A program made the translations under genes and the position numbers. Source: Fertoeibacter niger (GTDB lineage: Bacteria > Pseudomonadota > Alphaproteobacteria > Rhodobacterales > Rhodobacteraceae). Taken from it: a stretch of 58,372 bases of DNA. The notes under the pieces were generated by a model. That model did not search any database, was not told where the DNA came from, and saw nothing but the letters and a program-made list of their open reading frames with translations. Location of the stretch: the NCBI RefSeq assembly GCF_009380135.2, contig NZ_WHUT02000018.1, forward strand, positions 1-58,372, in the 5' to 3' direction. Of this stretch, positions 39,817-49,301 are shown in pieces (position 1 is the first letter of the stretch; each line of letters begins with the position of its first letter).

Positions 39817-42051
39817 CTACTCCACCCGCGCCAGCACCACATCGCCGCCTTCATGGCCCGCGCGGTCGATGGGGCGGTATTGCGGTTCCTGCGCCGCCTG
39901 ACCCACCACCAAGGGCAGCAGATAGCGGTCGAACAGCTCACGCGCCGAAAACGCCTCATCCTCCATTTCGGCCAGCCCTGTCAGCAGCGCGCGGGCGAAC
40001 ACCGAATGCCCACCCCCGCCGCCATCCAGCACCGGCTCATTCCCGCCCGAGGCGATGACGATGCGCGACCGTTTCGCCGCCAGCCGCTGCAAGGCGCGCA
40101 GCCGGTCGCCCTCCACCGCCTCGGCCACCGCCTCGCCGCGCAGCAGCGCACCGGAATAGCAGCTGTCGGAAATCACCAGCACCGACCCCGCCTCGATCCG
40201 CAGGATCGCATCGGTGATCGCGGCGGCGGGAAGATAGGAAAACGGCAGCCCGGCGCGCGCATCCACCGGCAGCCAGAACGCGCCCTGCGTGGCCTGTTCG
40301 TAAATCCCGTGGCCAGCGTAAAAGATCAGCACCGTATCCTGCGCCCCCGCGATGCGGCTGATCTGGTAAAGCGCGGTTTCAATCTCGATCCGTCCGGCAT
40401 TGCGCAGGAACAGCGGCAGCGCCTCGCCCTCGGGTGTCACCGCTTCGGTGACAAAACCGTAATCGGCGGTCAGCAAGGCCGCCAGCGCCTCGGCATCGCC
40501 GATCGGGGTTTCCAGCGGGGCCAGCCCCGAGCCTTCGGGGTAATCCTGATTGGCGATCAGCAGGGCATAGCGCGTGCCCGTGCCACGCAGCGCCGCCATG
40601 TCGCCCTCGAAATACAGCTCAAACGAATGCGTCAGCGGCTGGTTGTCGCGCGTCATCGCCAGAACGTCGATGCGGTTGACCCCGGCTTGCAGGTCGATGT
40701 CATGGCTGAAACTGCCATCCGGTGCCGAAAGGGCGGTCTGGCCGTTCACCGTCACGATCATGGTTTCCGCCGCTGCCTGCACCTGCCCGCGCAGGGTGAC
40801 GCGGGGCATGTCCATCCGGGCGGCGGCGCGGGTGGGGGCGGGGTCGATGATGCGGATGCTGCCCTTCTGCTGGCTGGCGGGCGGGCGGCTTTCGGCGATC
40901 AGGTCGCGTTCCGGGTCGGTGGTGGAAAACACATGGGTCCACTGCCGGTCCACCTGGCCATCCGCCTCCAGCGTGGCGATCATCCGCGACAGGGCGGGGG
41001 GCGAGGTTCGTTCTGCCTGCAACAGCGCCGTGGCAAGGCGAAAGCTGAACACGCCGTAATAGCGCCGGTCAGGCGCGCCGCGTGGCAGCAGCATTTCCAC
41101 CGTCAACTCGCCAATGCCGGTGCCGTAATACACCGTCATGGCCCCGGCCCCCGCCGACAGCATCGCAGGCGGGGCCACGGGCGCGGTGCTGCCCGCCCGC
41201 ACGGTTTCGCGCCACAGGCGGGCCGGGTCCACCTGTGCCTGCCGGTCCTCCAGCCGCAGGGCTTCGGCATCCGATGTGTCAAGGATCACCGTCACATCCG
41301 CGCCCCGGTTACGCAGCGCGGTGATGTAATCGGACAGCGCCGCAGGCGACAGCACATCGGCCACGCCCGGTGCGCTCTGATTCAGGATCACGAACGGTCC
41401 GGCGGCGGCCAGCCGGTCAAAGCGGTTGCCCTCAAGGCTGCGCGCAGCCAGTTCCGCCAGCGTCGGGGCAATCTCATCGCTGTCAAAGGGGCCGCCATCG
41501 CCCAGCGAAGGCGCGATGATTTCCGCGCCAAATGCCCAGCCCGAGATGTGCAGCATCACCGAATCGCCACAGCCGGCAGCGGCCAGCAGCTGTGCGGCAG
41601 CCGCATCAAACCCGGCGCGCGTGGCATCATCACCCAGCAGCATGTGCAGATTTTCGGACGCTGCCCCGCGTGCCACCATGGCGTTGCGCAGAAAGGCCAC
41701 ATCATTGACTGGCCCTTGCAGCCATGACGGCTCGTGCCCTGTCCATTGGTCCGCTGCCACAAGGAGGCCGCGCGTCACCCCCGCCCGCCCTGGCGCACAG
41801 GGCGGCGGCGTGTCAGGCCCGGCCAGCACCGGCGTTTCCAGCCCGACGAACTGCGCCGCCAGCAGTTGCTCGTAAAGCGTGAACAACTCGTCCATGTCAG
41901 CAAGGTCGGCATCCCCGGCCACGCCCGCCGGTTCGGCGGCATCCCCAACCAGGTCCGCCGGTTCGGCGGCACCCGCATCCTCGGTCACACCCGCAATCGC
42001 AGCGCCTGTCGCGGCGGCAAGACCCAGACACAAGCACAGCAGTTTCAGCAT
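39817..42051 (-). CDS. Secreted caspase-like protein with two caspase folds, first one degenerate
   Basis: A 744-residue protein with a signal peptide (MLKLLCLCLGLAAATGAAIA) and an Ala/Asp/Glu-rich linker. The carboxy-terminal caspase (peptidase C14) domain, about residues 490-740, has the catalytic pair His581 (FYAGHGIY) and Cys631 (ISDSCYSGALL). About residues 92-350 form a second, weaker caspase-like domain (RGLLVAADQW ... GPVNDVAFLRNAM ... VMLHISGWAFG ... VILDTSDAEAL) in which the aligned positions are Trp172 and Ser260. A beta-sandwich-like domain (about 410-485) lies between them. The ATG at 42051 follows AAAGGGG; a GTG two codons earlier is possible. It sits between ispH/DUF3429 and rnhA. 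Target unknown. Confidence 0.85.
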   Translation of the reverse strand: MLKLLCLCLGLAAATGAAIAGVTEDAGAAEPADLVGDAAEPAGVAGDADLADMDELFTLYEQLLAAQFVGLETPVLAGPDTPPPCAPGRAGVTRGLLVAADQWTGHEPSWLQGPVNDVAFLRNAMVARGAASENLHMLLGDDATRAGFDAAAAQLLAAAGCGDSVMLHISGWAFGAEIIAPSLGDGGPFDSDEIAPTLAELAARSLEGNRFDRLAAAGPFVILNQSAPGVADVLSPAALSDYITALRNRGADVTVILDTSDAEALRLEDRQAQVDPARLWRETVRAGSTAPVAPPAMLSAGAGAMTVYYGTGIGELTVEMLLPRGAPDRRYYGVFSFRLATALLQAERTSPPALSRMIATLEADGQVDRQWTHVFSTTDPERDLIAESRPPASQQKGSIRIIDPAPTRAAARMDMPRVTLRGQVQAAAETMIVTVNGQTALSAPDGSFSHDIDLQAGVNRIDVLAMTRDNQPLTHSFELYFEGDMAALRGTGTRYALLIANQDYPEGSGLAPLETPIGDAEALAALLTADYGFVTEAVTPEGEALPLFLRNAGRIEIETALYQISRIAGAQDTVLIFYAGHGIYEQATQGAFWLPVDARAGLPFSYLPAAAITDAILRIEAGSVLVISDSCYSGALLRGEAVAEAVEGDRLRALQRLAAKRSRIVIASGGNEPVLDGGGGGHSVFARALLTGLAEMEDEAFSARELFDRYLLPLVVGQAAQEPQYRPIDRAGHEGGDVVLARVE

Positions 42052-42147
42052 CGGCACCCCTTTGGCTTTTTGCCAGACTAGCGGGGGAGCGCGCTCTGCG
42101 TCACATGAAATTGTCCGTCATGCGGATTTTCCACCGCGCAGGCGTCC

Positions 42148-42594
42148 TCAGGCAAACACCGGCACCATCAGGCACGCCACCACCACCGCACTCAGGCCAA
42201 ACCGCAGCCGCAGCCACCAATGCGGGGCCAGCCCCTGCCGCCAGAACATCACATCCAGCCCCAGCAGCAGGACGAACCCCGCCGCCAGCCAGATCGCCGC
42301 CGACACAGGCCCGCCGCCCACCAGGAAAAACGCCCACAGCGCCGGGATCACCGACAAAGCATAGCCAAACGCCGCCTCGGTTCCATTTGCCTTGGTGGCA
42401 AAGCCCCACAGCACCCCCGACATGAACGACAGGATGACCGTGCCATAGGCCAGCCCCACATAGGGCCCAACGAAACGCGGCCCCAGCGCCCGCGCGCCCC
42501 AGTCACCCAGCGCGGGCGACAACACGGTGGCGGCCCCCCACAGGAAAGGGATCAGCCCGGCCAGACCCAGCAGCAATGCGGCGCGCGGGATCAT
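42148..42594 (-). CDS. DUF3429 family membrane protein
   Basis: A 148-residue membrane protein with five predicted helices and the DUF3429 pattern LIPFLWGAA near the start, [16 protein letters not shown] in the middle and a W-rich end ([11 protein letters not shown]). The function is unknown. Its ATG overlaps the ispH stop (ATGA), so it is coupled to ispH translation. The caspase-like gene follows after 96 bp. Confidence 0.8.
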   Translation of the reverse strand: MIPRAALLLGLAGLIPFLWGAATVLSPALGDWGARALGPRFVGPYVGLAYGTVILSFMSGVLWGFATKANGTEAAFGYALSVIPALWAFFLVGGGPVSAAIWLAAGFVLLLGLDVMFWRQGLAPHWWLRLRFGLSAVVVACLMVPVFA

Positions 42595-43541
42595 GCCGGT
42601 TCGCGCAACACGCGGGGCACCTTGAATTCCACCCGCTCCTTGGCGGTTTCCACCAGTTCGACCGTGGTGGCGAACCGCGCGCGAAAGGCGTCGATCACCT
42701 CGTTCACCAGCACCTCGGGGGCAGATGCCCCCGCCGTGATGCCCACTGACCGGATGCCATCCAAAGCGCGCCAGTCGATCTCCGCCGCCCGCTGCACCAG
42801 TTGCGCATAGCCGCAGCCCGCCGCGCGCCCCACCTCGACCAGCCGCTTGGAATTGCTGGAATTCGGCGCGCCGATCACCAGCAGCGCATCAATCCGCCCG
42901 GCAATCGCCTTGACGCTCGCCTGCCGGTTGGTCGTGGCATAGCAGATGTCTTCCTTGTGCGGCCCGATGATGGCCGGAAACCGCGCCTGCAACGCCGCCA
43001 CCACCGCCGCCGTGTCATCCACCGAAAGCGTGGTCTGGGTGATATAGGCCAGCCGCTGCGGGTCGCGCACCACGAGCCCGGCCACATCGGCGGGGGTTTC
43101 CACCAGCAGCACCTCGCCCTCGGGCAACTGCCCCATGGTGCCGATGGTTTCGGGGTGGCCCGCATGACCGATCATCACCATCTGAAGGCCCGCCTCGTGG
43201 TGGCGCTCCGCCTCGATATGCACCTTGCTGACCAGGGGGCAGGTGGCATCGACATACACCATCTGCCGCGCCTCGGCGGCGGCTGGCACCGCCTTGGGCA
43301 CGCCATGGGCTGAAAAGATCACCGGGCGGTCGGGCGGCACCTCATCCAGTTCCTCGACGAACACCGCACCAAGGGCCTTCAGCCCGTCCACCACATATTT
43401 GTTGTGCACGATCTCGTGGCGCACATAAACTGGCGCGCCCCATTTCTGGATCGCCAGCTCCACGATCTTGATCGCCCGGTCCACGCCCGCACAAAACCCG
43501 CGCGGCGCGGCCAGATACAGGGTCAGCGGGGGCAGGGTCAT
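42591..43541 (-). CDS. ispH: 4-hydroxy-3-methylbut-2-enyl diphosphate reductase
   Basis: The last enzyme of the MEP isoprenoid pathway, forming isopentenyl and dimethylallyl diphosphate with an iron-sulfur cluster. The 316-residue protein has the three cluster cysteines: Cys17 (RGFCAGV), Cys101 (DATCPLV) and Cys200 ([10 protein letters not shown]), with the substrate-binding HEIVHN, SAHGV and [10 protein letters not shown] motifs. The start is ATG at 43539-43541. It is the first gene of a leftward group leading to DUF3429, the caspase-like gene, rnhA and TRIC; no gene precedes it for 339 bp. Confidence 0.96.
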   Translation of the reverse strand: MTLPPLTLYLAAPRGFCAGVDRAIKIVELAIQKWGAPVYVRHEIVHNKYVVDGLKALGAVFVEELDEVPPDRPVIFSAHGVPKAVPAAAEARQMVYVDATCPLVSKVHIEAERHHEAGLQMVMIGHAGHPETIGTMGQLPEGEVLLVETPADVAGLVVRDPQRLAYITQTTLSVDDTAAVVAALQARFPAIIGPHKEDICYATTNRQASVKAIAGRIDALLVIGAPNSSNSKRLVEVGRAAGCGYAQLVQRAAEIDWRALDGIRSVGITAGASAPEVLVNEVIDAFRARFATTVELVETAKERVEFKVPRVLREPA

Positions 43542-43880
43542 GGCGGCCTCGTCGGTTCCTCACAGCAGAAGTAAGGCGATGGCGGGCCAAGGTCCAGTGC
43601 CAAGCCCGCCTCAGGCCGCCGCGCGCTGTGACTATTCATCCCGAAGGGCAGCAAAGGCCCGCAGGTCGGCCAGGCACGGCAAGGCCAGCACATCGGCGGG
43701 TGTCAGGCGATGGCACAGCGGGGCCACAGGCATGGCTCTGTCTGGCAAGATATTGTTTTCCATTGGTAATGCGCTGAACGCGCCACAGAACAGCCACCGC
43801 GGGACGGCCACCATGGAAAAAGCGCGCACCTTGCGATGCGCGCCCATTTCTCTCATCCCCATCTACCGGCGGTGCGGCTG
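43542..43880. other. Intergenic region between ispH and the NYN gene
   Basis: 339 bp with no well-supported gene. A leftward open frame could encode a 43-residue protein from ATG at 43761-43763 to 43632 (MENNILPDRAMPVAPLCH...), and its end looks protein-like, but there is no ribosome site and I do not recognise it. The ispH promoter should also lie here. Confidence 0.4.
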
Positions 43881-44453
43881 TTACTTTGCCTCGACGGCCA
43901 CATCTTCACGGTCGAAACGCGGTTCGCGCGGCGGTCTGCCGATCACGTCACGCAGTTCGTCCAGCTCGATGAAATTGTCTGCCTGACGGCGCAGTTCATC
44001 GGCGATCATCGGCGGCTGGCTGCGGATGGTTGACACCACCGACACCCGGACACCCTGCCTTTGCAGGCTTTCGACAAGCGGACGGAAATCGCCATCCCCG
44101 GAAAACAACACGATATGATCCACGCGCGGCGCAAGTTCCATGGCATCGACGGTCAGTTCGATATCCATGTTCCCCTTGACCTTGCGACGCCCCTGGCTGT
44201 CGGTGTATTCCTTGGCGGGCTTTGTAACCATGGTAAAGCCGTTGTAATGCAGCCAGTCCACCAGCGGCCGGATGGGCGAATAATCGTCATTCTCCAGCAG
44301 CGCAGTGTAGTAGAAGGCACGCAACAGCTTGCCACGGCGCATGAATTCCTGCCGCAACAGTTTGTAGTCTATGTCAAACCCCAACGCCTTTGCAGCTGCG
44401 TAAAGGTTCGACCCGTCAATGAACAGCGCGAGCCGTTCGTCCTTGTAAAACAT
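43881..44453 (-). CDS. NYN domain protein (LabA/DUF88 family, PIN-like)
   Basis: A 190-residue protein of the NYN/LabA group, PIN-like folds thought to cleave RNA. The acidic metal-site residues are visible: Asp13 in LFIDGSNLY, Asp97 in [11 protein letters not shown], and Asp120 and Asp122 in [11 protein letters not shown]. The carboxy terminus adds an Arg/Glu/Asp-rich tail ([13 protein letters not shown]). It is divergent from folK and close to rpoZ and rsh, an arrangement common in alphaproteobacteria, which suggests a link to RNA metabolism but does not prove it. Confidence 0.88.
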   Translation of the reverse strand: MFYKDERLALFIDGSNLYAAAKALGFDIDYKLLRQEFMRRGKLLRAFYYTALLENDDYSPIRPLVDWLHYNGFTMVTKPAKEYTDSQGRRKVKGNMDIELTVDAMELAPRVDHIVLFSGDGDFRPLVESLQRQGVRVSVVSTIRSQPPMIADELRRQADNFIELDELRDVIGRPPREPRFDREDVAVEAK

Positions 44454-44581
44454 TAGCTTGTCCCCTCAAAGTCTGTCTCGACAATCATCCTTCCGGTGTG
44501 GAACAGGTATTGCAGGAAAATCGCCGAAACATGACTGAACCAATATCAGTCAAAATAAGGCACCGACAAGCGGCACCTCTC

Positions 44582-45175
44582 ATGAGTATATCATCGCACG
44601 CAGCATCTGCAAAGCACGCACTGGTTGCATTTGGGGCAAACCTGTCGTTTGACGGACAGCCTCCGGCTGCAACAATCCGGCAGGCTGTGGCGGGTTTTCA
44701 CGACGAAGGCATTGGGATCACTGGCCTCAGCCGCTTGTTTTCCACGCCCTGCTTTCCGGCGGGGGCCGGACCCGATTATGTAAACGCTGCTGCTGCCGTC
44801 ACTTTTCCTATGTCTTGTGACGTGGCGTTACTTCTCGAAAAGTTGCACAGGATCGAAGCCCGCTTTGGCCGCGAACGCCAGCAAAGGTGGGGGATGCGCA
44901 CGCTTGACCTTGATCTGTTGGCGGTGGGCGATTCGGTTTTGCCCGATCCGGCAGAGCAGACCCGCTGGCGCTGCTTGGCCCCCGGTGCGCAGATCGCCAC
45001 CACACCCGACCGGCTGATCCTGCCGCATCCGCGGATGCAGGACCGCGCCTTTGTGCTGGTCCCGCTGGCCGATGTGGCGCCCGACTGGCACCACCCGCTG
45101 CTGGGGCTGACGGTGGTGCAGATGCTGGCCGCGCTGCCCGCGGCCGACAGGGCTGCGGTGGTGCCTCTGGCGTAA
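44582..45175 (+). CDS. folK: 2-amino-4-hydroxy-6-hydroxymethyldihydropteridine diphosphokinase
   Basis: Transfers pyrophosphate from ATP to the pterin alcohol in folate synthesis. HPPK features are the opening [31 protein letters not shown], and the magnesium-binding aspartates in [16 protein letters not shown], then [22 protein letters not shown] chose ATG at 44582 (197 residues), which leaves a short tail before the fold; an ATG at 44531 has a better ribosome site (AGGAAAA) and a GTG at 44498 is also open, so the start is uncertain. The upstream 130 bp are relatively AT-rich. Confidence 0.9.
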   Translation: MSISSHAASAKHALVAFGANLSFDGQPPAATIRQAVAGFHDEGIGITGLSRLFSTPCFPAGAGPDYVNAAAAVTFPMSCDVALLLEKLHRIEARFGRERQQRWGMRTLDLDLLAVGDSVLPDPAEQTRWRCLAPGAQIATTPDRLILPHPRMQDRAFVLVPLADVAPDWHHPLLGLTVVQMLAALPAADRAAVVPLA

Positions 45176-45187
45176 GGGCATTTGCGC

Positions 45188-45216
45188 TTGTCAAGGGAAT
45201 TGGCAGGGCTTACATA
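45188..45216 (+). promoter_or_regulatory. Predicted promoter of rpoZ-rsh
   Basis: TTGTCA at 45188-45193 and TACATA at 45211-45216 are exactly 17 bp apart. The -35 matches at five of six bases and the -10 at about half. The predicted start lies some 30 bp before the rpoZ ATG. Confidence 0.45.
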
Positions 45217-45254
45217 GGCCGTTCCGTGCCCCCTGTCCGAAACTGGAGTATCCC

Positions 45255-45608
45255 ATGGCCCGCGTGACGGTTGAAGATTGCGTTGACAAAGTGCCGAACC
45301 GGTTCGAGCTGGTGATGCTGGCCGCGCACCGCGCCCGTGAAATCGCCGCAGGCTCGCCCGTGACGGTGGACCGCGACAATGACAAGAACCCGGTCGTGTC
45401 CCTGCGCGAAATCGCCGACGAGACGCAAAGCGCCGAGGCCCTGCGCGAGCGGATGATCGAAAGCCACCAGACCCAGATTGAGGTGGACGAACCCGAGGAC
45501 GACCAGATGGCCCTGCTGATGGGTGGCGAGAATGACCGCCCGATGCAGGACGACATGTCCGAAGAAAAACTGCTGCGCGCCCTGATGGAAGCGCAGGGCC
45601 AGAACTGA
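45255..45608 (+). CDS. rpoZ: DNA-directed RNA polymerase subunit omega
   Basis: The small subunit that helps assemble RNA polymerase and, in proteobacteria, contributes to a ppGpp-binding site. The 117-residue protein starts [20 protein letters not shown], the universal omega opening, keeps [12 protein letters not shown] and ALREI-type helix, and has the acidic alphaproteobacterial tail ([22 protein letters not shown]). The ATG follows GGAG. It lies 25 bp before rsh, so the polymerase subunit that helps sense ppGpp and the enzyme that makes it share a transcript. Confidence 0.96.
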   Translation: MARVTVEDCVDKVPNRFELVMLAAHRAREIAAGSPVTVDRDNDKNPVVSLREIADETQSAEALRERMIESHQTQIEVDEPEDDQMALLMGGENDRPMQDDMSEEKLLRALMEAQGQN

Positions 45609-45633
45609 GTCCGGAACGGAAAGCGGCAGGGGC

Positions 45634-47751
45634 ATGATCGACGTTGAAGATCTCATCGCCCTTGTCCGCAACTACAATCCGCGCACCAATGATGCCCTGA
45701 TCCGCCGGGCCTATGCCTATGGCCGGCAGATGCACGAGGGGCAGTTCCGCCATTCCGGCGAGCCCTATTTCACGCATCCCGTGGCGGTGGCCGCGATACT
45801 GACCGAACAGCGGCTGGATGATGCCACCATCGTCACCGCCCTGCTGCACGACACGATCGAGGATACCAAATCCACCTACACCGAGGTGGCGCGCCTGTTC
45901 GGCGAGGAAATCGCCGAACTGGTCGATGGCGTGACCAAGCTGACCAACCTCGAACTCACCTCCACCCAGTCGAAACAGGCGGAAAACTTCCGCAAGCTGT
46001 TCATGGCCATGTCCAAGGATCTGCGGGTGATCCTGGTGAAACTGGCCGACCGGCTGCACAACATGCGCACCATCAAAAGTATGAAGCCGGAAAAGCAGGC
46101 GCAAAAGGCGCGTGAGACGATGGACATCTTTGCGCCATTGGCCGGCCGCATGGGCATGCAGTGGATGCGCGAGGAACTGGAGGATCTGGGCTTTCGCGTG
46201 CTGAACCCCGAGGCGCGCAACTCCATCATCCGCCGCTTCATCACCCTGCAACGCGAAACCGGCGATGTGGTGCACAAGATCAGCGCCGACATCCTGCTGG
46301 AAACCGAACGCGCGGGGATCGAGGCCGATGTCTATGGCCGGGCGAAAAAACCCTATTCCGTCTGGCGCAAGATGCAGGAAAAGGATCTGGCCTTTTCGCG
46401 CCTGTCCGACATCTACGGTTTCCGCGTCATCTGCGGGTCCGAGGCTGATTGCTACCGCATCCTGGGCGTGATCCACCAGCGTTGGCGCGCGGTGCCGGGC
46501 CGGTTCAAGGATTACATCAGCCAGCCGAAATCCAACGGCTACCGTTCGATCCACACCACCGTGTCAGGCCGCGACGGCAAACGGGTCGAGGTGCAGATCC
46601 GCACCCGGCAGATGCACGAGGTGGCCGAGGCCGGCGTCGCCGCGCACTGGTCCTACCGTGAGGGCGTGCGGGTGCAGAACCCCTTTGCCGTCGATCCGGC
46701 CAAATGGATCTCCGGCCTGACCGAACGGCTGGACGAAGACGACCATGACGAGTTCATGGAAAACGTGAAGCTGGAGATGTATACCGATCAGGTGTTCTGC
46801 TTCACCCCCAAGGGCGATGTGATCCAGTTGCCGCGCGGGGCCACACCGCTGGATTACGCCTATGCCATCCACACCCGCATCGGCAATTCCTGTGTGTCGG
46901 CCAAGATCGACGGCATCCGCGTGCCCTTGTGGACCCGGCTGAAAAACGGCCAGTCGGTCGAGATCATCACCGCCGAGGGCCAGCGCCCGCAGGCGTCCTG
47001 GATCGACATCGTGACCACGGGCCGCGCCAAGGCTGCAATCCGCCGCAGCCTGCGCGAAGAGGACCGGGGCCGTTTCGTGAAACTGGGGCAGGAACTGGCC
47101 CGCGCCGCGTTTGACCATGTGGGCCGCAAGGCCACCGACAAGGCTTTGCGCACGGCGGCCAAGATGCTGGGCCTGTCGGATGAAACCGAACTTCTGGCGC
47201 AGCTTGGCAGCGCCGAACTGACCGCCCGGCGCGTGGTCGAAACGCTTTACCCGGAACTGGCGCGCTCCACCGCCCCCGAGGTCGACGCGCAGCGCCCCGT
47301 CGTGGGCCTGCCCGCCGACCAGTCGTTCCGCCGCGCGCAATGCTGCCAGCCGGTCCCGGGTGAGCGGATCGTGGGCATCACCTATCGCGGGCAGGGCGTG
47401 GTGATCCACGCCATCGACTGCCGCGCGCTGGAAGAGTTCGAGGAGCAGCCCGCCCGCTGGGTTGATCTGCACTGGCACGCCGGCCGCCATGCCGCCAAGC
47501 ACACCATCACGCTGGATCTGACGATTTCCAATGACGCGGGCGTGTTGGGCCGGATCTGCACCTTGATCGGCGAGCAGAAGGCCAATATCTCGGACTTGCG
47601 GTTCACCGACCGCAAACCGGATTATTACCGCCTTCTGGCCGATGTCGATTTGCGCGATGTCGAACATCTGCACATGGTGATGACCGCGCTTGAGGCGGAA
47701 ACCGACGTGGCGCAGATTGCCCGGCACCGGGACATGACACGAAAGCCCTGA
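45634..47751 (+). CDS. rsh: Bifunctional (p)ppGpp synthetase/hydrolase, RelA/SpoT family
   Basis: The single long RSH protein typical of alphaproteobacteria, making and degrading ppGpp in the stringent response. In 705 residues: an HD hydrolase domain with FTHPVAVAAIL (His48), LLHDTIED (His72-Asp73) and LADRLHNMRT intact; a synthetase domain with RFKDYISQPKSNGYRSIHTTV and the E-V-Q-I-R-T strand; a TGS domain (VFCFTPKGDVIQLPRGAT); and a carboxy-terminal ACT domain (LDLTISNDAGVLGRICTLI). Both catalytic halves look functional. No separate relA is in the window. Confidence 0.95.
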   Translation: MIDVEDLIALVRNYNPRTNDALIRRAYAYGRQMHEGQFRHSGEPYFTHPVAVAAILTEQRLDDATIVTALLHDTIEDTKSTYTEVARLFGEEIAELVDGVTKLTNLELTSTQSKQAENFRKLFMAMSKDLRVILVKLADRLHNMRTIKSMKPEKQAQKARETMDIFAPLAGRMGMQWMREELEDLGFRVLNPEARNSIIRRFITLQRETGDVVHKISADILLETERAGIEADVYGRAKKPYSVWRKMQEKDLAFSRLSDIYGFRVICGSEADCYRILGVIHQRWRAVPGRFKDYISQPKSNGYRSIHTTVSGRDGKRVEVQIRTRQMHEVAEAGVAAHWSYREGVRVQNPFAVDPAKWISGLTERLDEDDHDEFMENVKLEMYTDQVFCFTPKGDVIQLPRGATPLDYAYAIHTRIGNSCVSAKIDGIRVPLWTRLKNGQSVEIITAEGQRPQASWIDIVTTGRAKAAIRRSLREEDRGRFVKLGQELARAAFDHVGRKATDKALRTAAKMLGLSDETELLAQLGSAELTARRVVETLYPELARSTAPEVDAQRPVVGLPADQSFRRAQCCQPVPGERIVGITYRGQGVVIHAIDCRALEEFEEQPARWVDLHWHAGRHAAKHTITLDLTISNDAGVLGRICTLIGEQKANISDLRFTDRKPDYYRLLADVDLRDVEHLHMVMTALEAETDVAQIARHRDMTRKP

Positions 47752-47767
47752 GGGGCGGGGGTTCAAC

Positions 47768-48433
47768 GTGGTCTTCAAGCGGCGCAACCGACGCTCCCTG
47801 ATGGAGAACGCGCGGGAATTTGTCTACCCGACCGGCGGTTTCCGCCGCGCCACGCAATACATCGTTCACCGCATGCGCCGCCTGCCCGACAAGCCGCACA
47901 AGATCGCGCGCGGGGTGTTTGCCGGCACATTCGTGAACTTTCCGCCGATCTTTGGCGTGCAGGCGCTGTCGGCCATTGCCTTGGCCTGGGTGATGCGGGG
48001 CAACATCCTTGCGGCGGTGCTGTGCACGTTCCTGTCAAACCCGATCACAACGCCCATCATCGCCGTGGGTTCGCTGGAACTCGGCTACTGGATGCTGGGG
48101 CGCGACGAATCGCTGACGTTTCTTTCCATCGTGGCCGCATTTGGCGATGCAGGGGGGGAACTGTGGCGCAATTTCAAGGCGATGTTCACCGACGCGCCGA
48201 CGGAATGGGGATCGCTGGCCGAATTCTGGCGGCGCGTCTACTTCCCCTACCTGGTGGGCAGCATCATTCCCGGCCTGATCATCTCGACCATGGCCTATTA
48301 CATCACAATCCCTCTGGCCAACGCCTATCAAAAGCTGCGCGACAAGAAACTGCGCGACCGGATCGACGCGCGCCGCAAGAGCAAGGCTGCGCCCCCTGCG
48401 GCAACGCCGGGGGCTGACGGCACGCCGGACTGA
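47768..48433 (+). CDS. DUF2062 domain membrane protein
   Basis: A 221-residue membrane protein of the DUF2062 family. After a basic amino terminus (MVFKRRNRRSLMENARE) come the hallmark GTFVNFPPIFGVQALSA and FLSNPITTPII motifs, then two to three further helices and a basic tail rich in Lys, Arg, Ala and Pro. The function is unknown. It starts with GTG and follows rsh by 16 bp; pdxJ follows after 33 bp, so it is probably part of the same long transcript. Confidence 0.85.
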   Translation: MVFKRRNRRSLMENAREFVYPTGGFRRATQYIVHRMRRLPDKPHKIARGVFAGTFVNFPPIFGVQALSAIALAWVMRGNILAAVLCTFLSNPITTPIIAVGSLELGYWMLGRDESLTFLSIVAAFGDAGGELWRNFKAMFTDAPTEWGSLAEFWRRVYFPYLVGSIIPGLIISTMAYYITIPLANAYQKLRDKKLRDRIDARRKSKAAPPAATPGADGTPD

Positions 48434-48466
48434 CGCTAGGCTTGAACAAACGCGAAGGAGAGCATG

Positions 48467-49225
48467 ATGACATCGCAGGGCAGGGTGCGGCTGGGTGTGA
48501 ACATCGACCATGTGGCCACAGTGCGCAACGCGCGCGGCTCTGCCTGGCCCGACCCTTTGCGCGCCGCCCTGCTGGCCGAGGCGGCCGGGGCCGACGGCAT
48601 CACCGCCCACCTGCGCGAAGACCGCCGCCATATACGGGACGAGGATATTGCGGCCCTGATGGCGGGCATTTCCGTGCCGCTGAATTTTGAAATGGCCGCC
48701 ACGGCGGAAATGCAGGCCATCGCGCTGAAACACCGGCCGCATGCCGTCTGCCTCGTGCCGGAAAAGCGCGAGGAACGCACCACCGAAGGCGGGCTTGATG
48801 TGGCAAGCGACCAGAATCGTCTGGCCGATTACATAGCGCCCCTGCGCGCGGCGGGGGCACGGGTGTCGCTGTTCATCGGCCATGATCCCCGCCAGATCGA
48901 GGCCTCGGCCCGTGTCGGCGCGGCGGTGGTCGAACTGCACACCGGCACCTATTGCGATCTGGTGGCCGATGGCCATCTGGCCGAAGCGGCGGCAGAGTTG
49001 CAGGCGTTGCGCCAGGGTGCCACCCTCGCGCACGGGCTGGGGCTGGAGGTGCATGCAGGCCATGGCATCAGCTTTGACACCGTGGCCGAACTTGCCGTGC
49101 TGCCCGGGGTGATGGAACTGAACATCGGCCATTTCCTGATCGGCGAGGCGATTTTCCGCGGCCTAGGCAATGCGATCGAGGAAATGCGCCGCCGGATGGA
49201 CGAGGCCTGCGAGGCGCAGGCGTGA
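48467..49225 (+). CDS. pdxJ: Pyridoxine 5'-phosphate synthase
   Basis: Joins deoxyxylulose phosphate with 3-amino-2-oxopropyl phosphate to make pyridoxine phosphate, the last ring-forming step of the DXP-dependent B6 pathway. The 252-residue TIM barrel shows [16 protein letters not shown], the [10 protein letters not shown] motif, [17 protein letters not shown] and the phosphate-binding HAGHGIS near the end. Two consecutive ATGs follow AAGGAG; the second, six bases away, is used here. It heads the classical pdxJ-acpS-lepB-rnc-era-recO order. Confidence 0.95.
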   Translation: MTSQGRVRLGVNIDHVATVRNARGSAWPDPLRAALLAEAAGADGITAHLREDRRHIRDEDIAALMAGISVPLNFEMAATAEMQAIALKHRPHAVCLVPEKREERTTEGGLDVASDQNRLADYIAPLRAAGARVSLFIGHDPRQIEASARVGAAVVELHTGTYCDLVADGHLAEAAAELQALRQGATLAHGLGLEVHAGHGISFDTVAELAVLPGVMELNIGHFLIGEAIFRGLGNAIEEMRRRMDEACEAQA

Positions 49226-49244
49226 CAATCGCCCGCAAAACCGT

Positions 49245-49284
49245 CTGCATCATGCGTGCATCGGCTGTGCATGGCCTGTGCATC
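49245..49284 (+). repeat. Four 11-bp-spaced GTGCATC-type repeats before acpS
   Basis: CTGCATC (49245), GTGCATC (49256), GTGCATG (49267) and GTGCATC (49278) start exactly 11 bp apart. The array ends 17 bp before the acpS start, overlapping where a promoter or leader would lie. It is the same motif and period as the array before hisS at 4581-4609. The phase makes one face of the helix, as for a tandem-binding regulator. Confidence 0.65.
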
Positions 49285-49301
49285 GCCGGAATCGCCCCGC
49301 A

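Noticed and set aside
39490-41727. Long rightward open frame opposite the caspase-like gene
   Set aside because: Arg/His/Gln-rich translation without motifs; the opposite strand has intact catalytic motifs, a signal peptide and a ribosome site.
43632-43763. 43-codon leftward frame between ispH and the NYN gene
   Set aside because: Protein-like composition at its end but no ribosome site and no family; left as a note within the intergenic entry.
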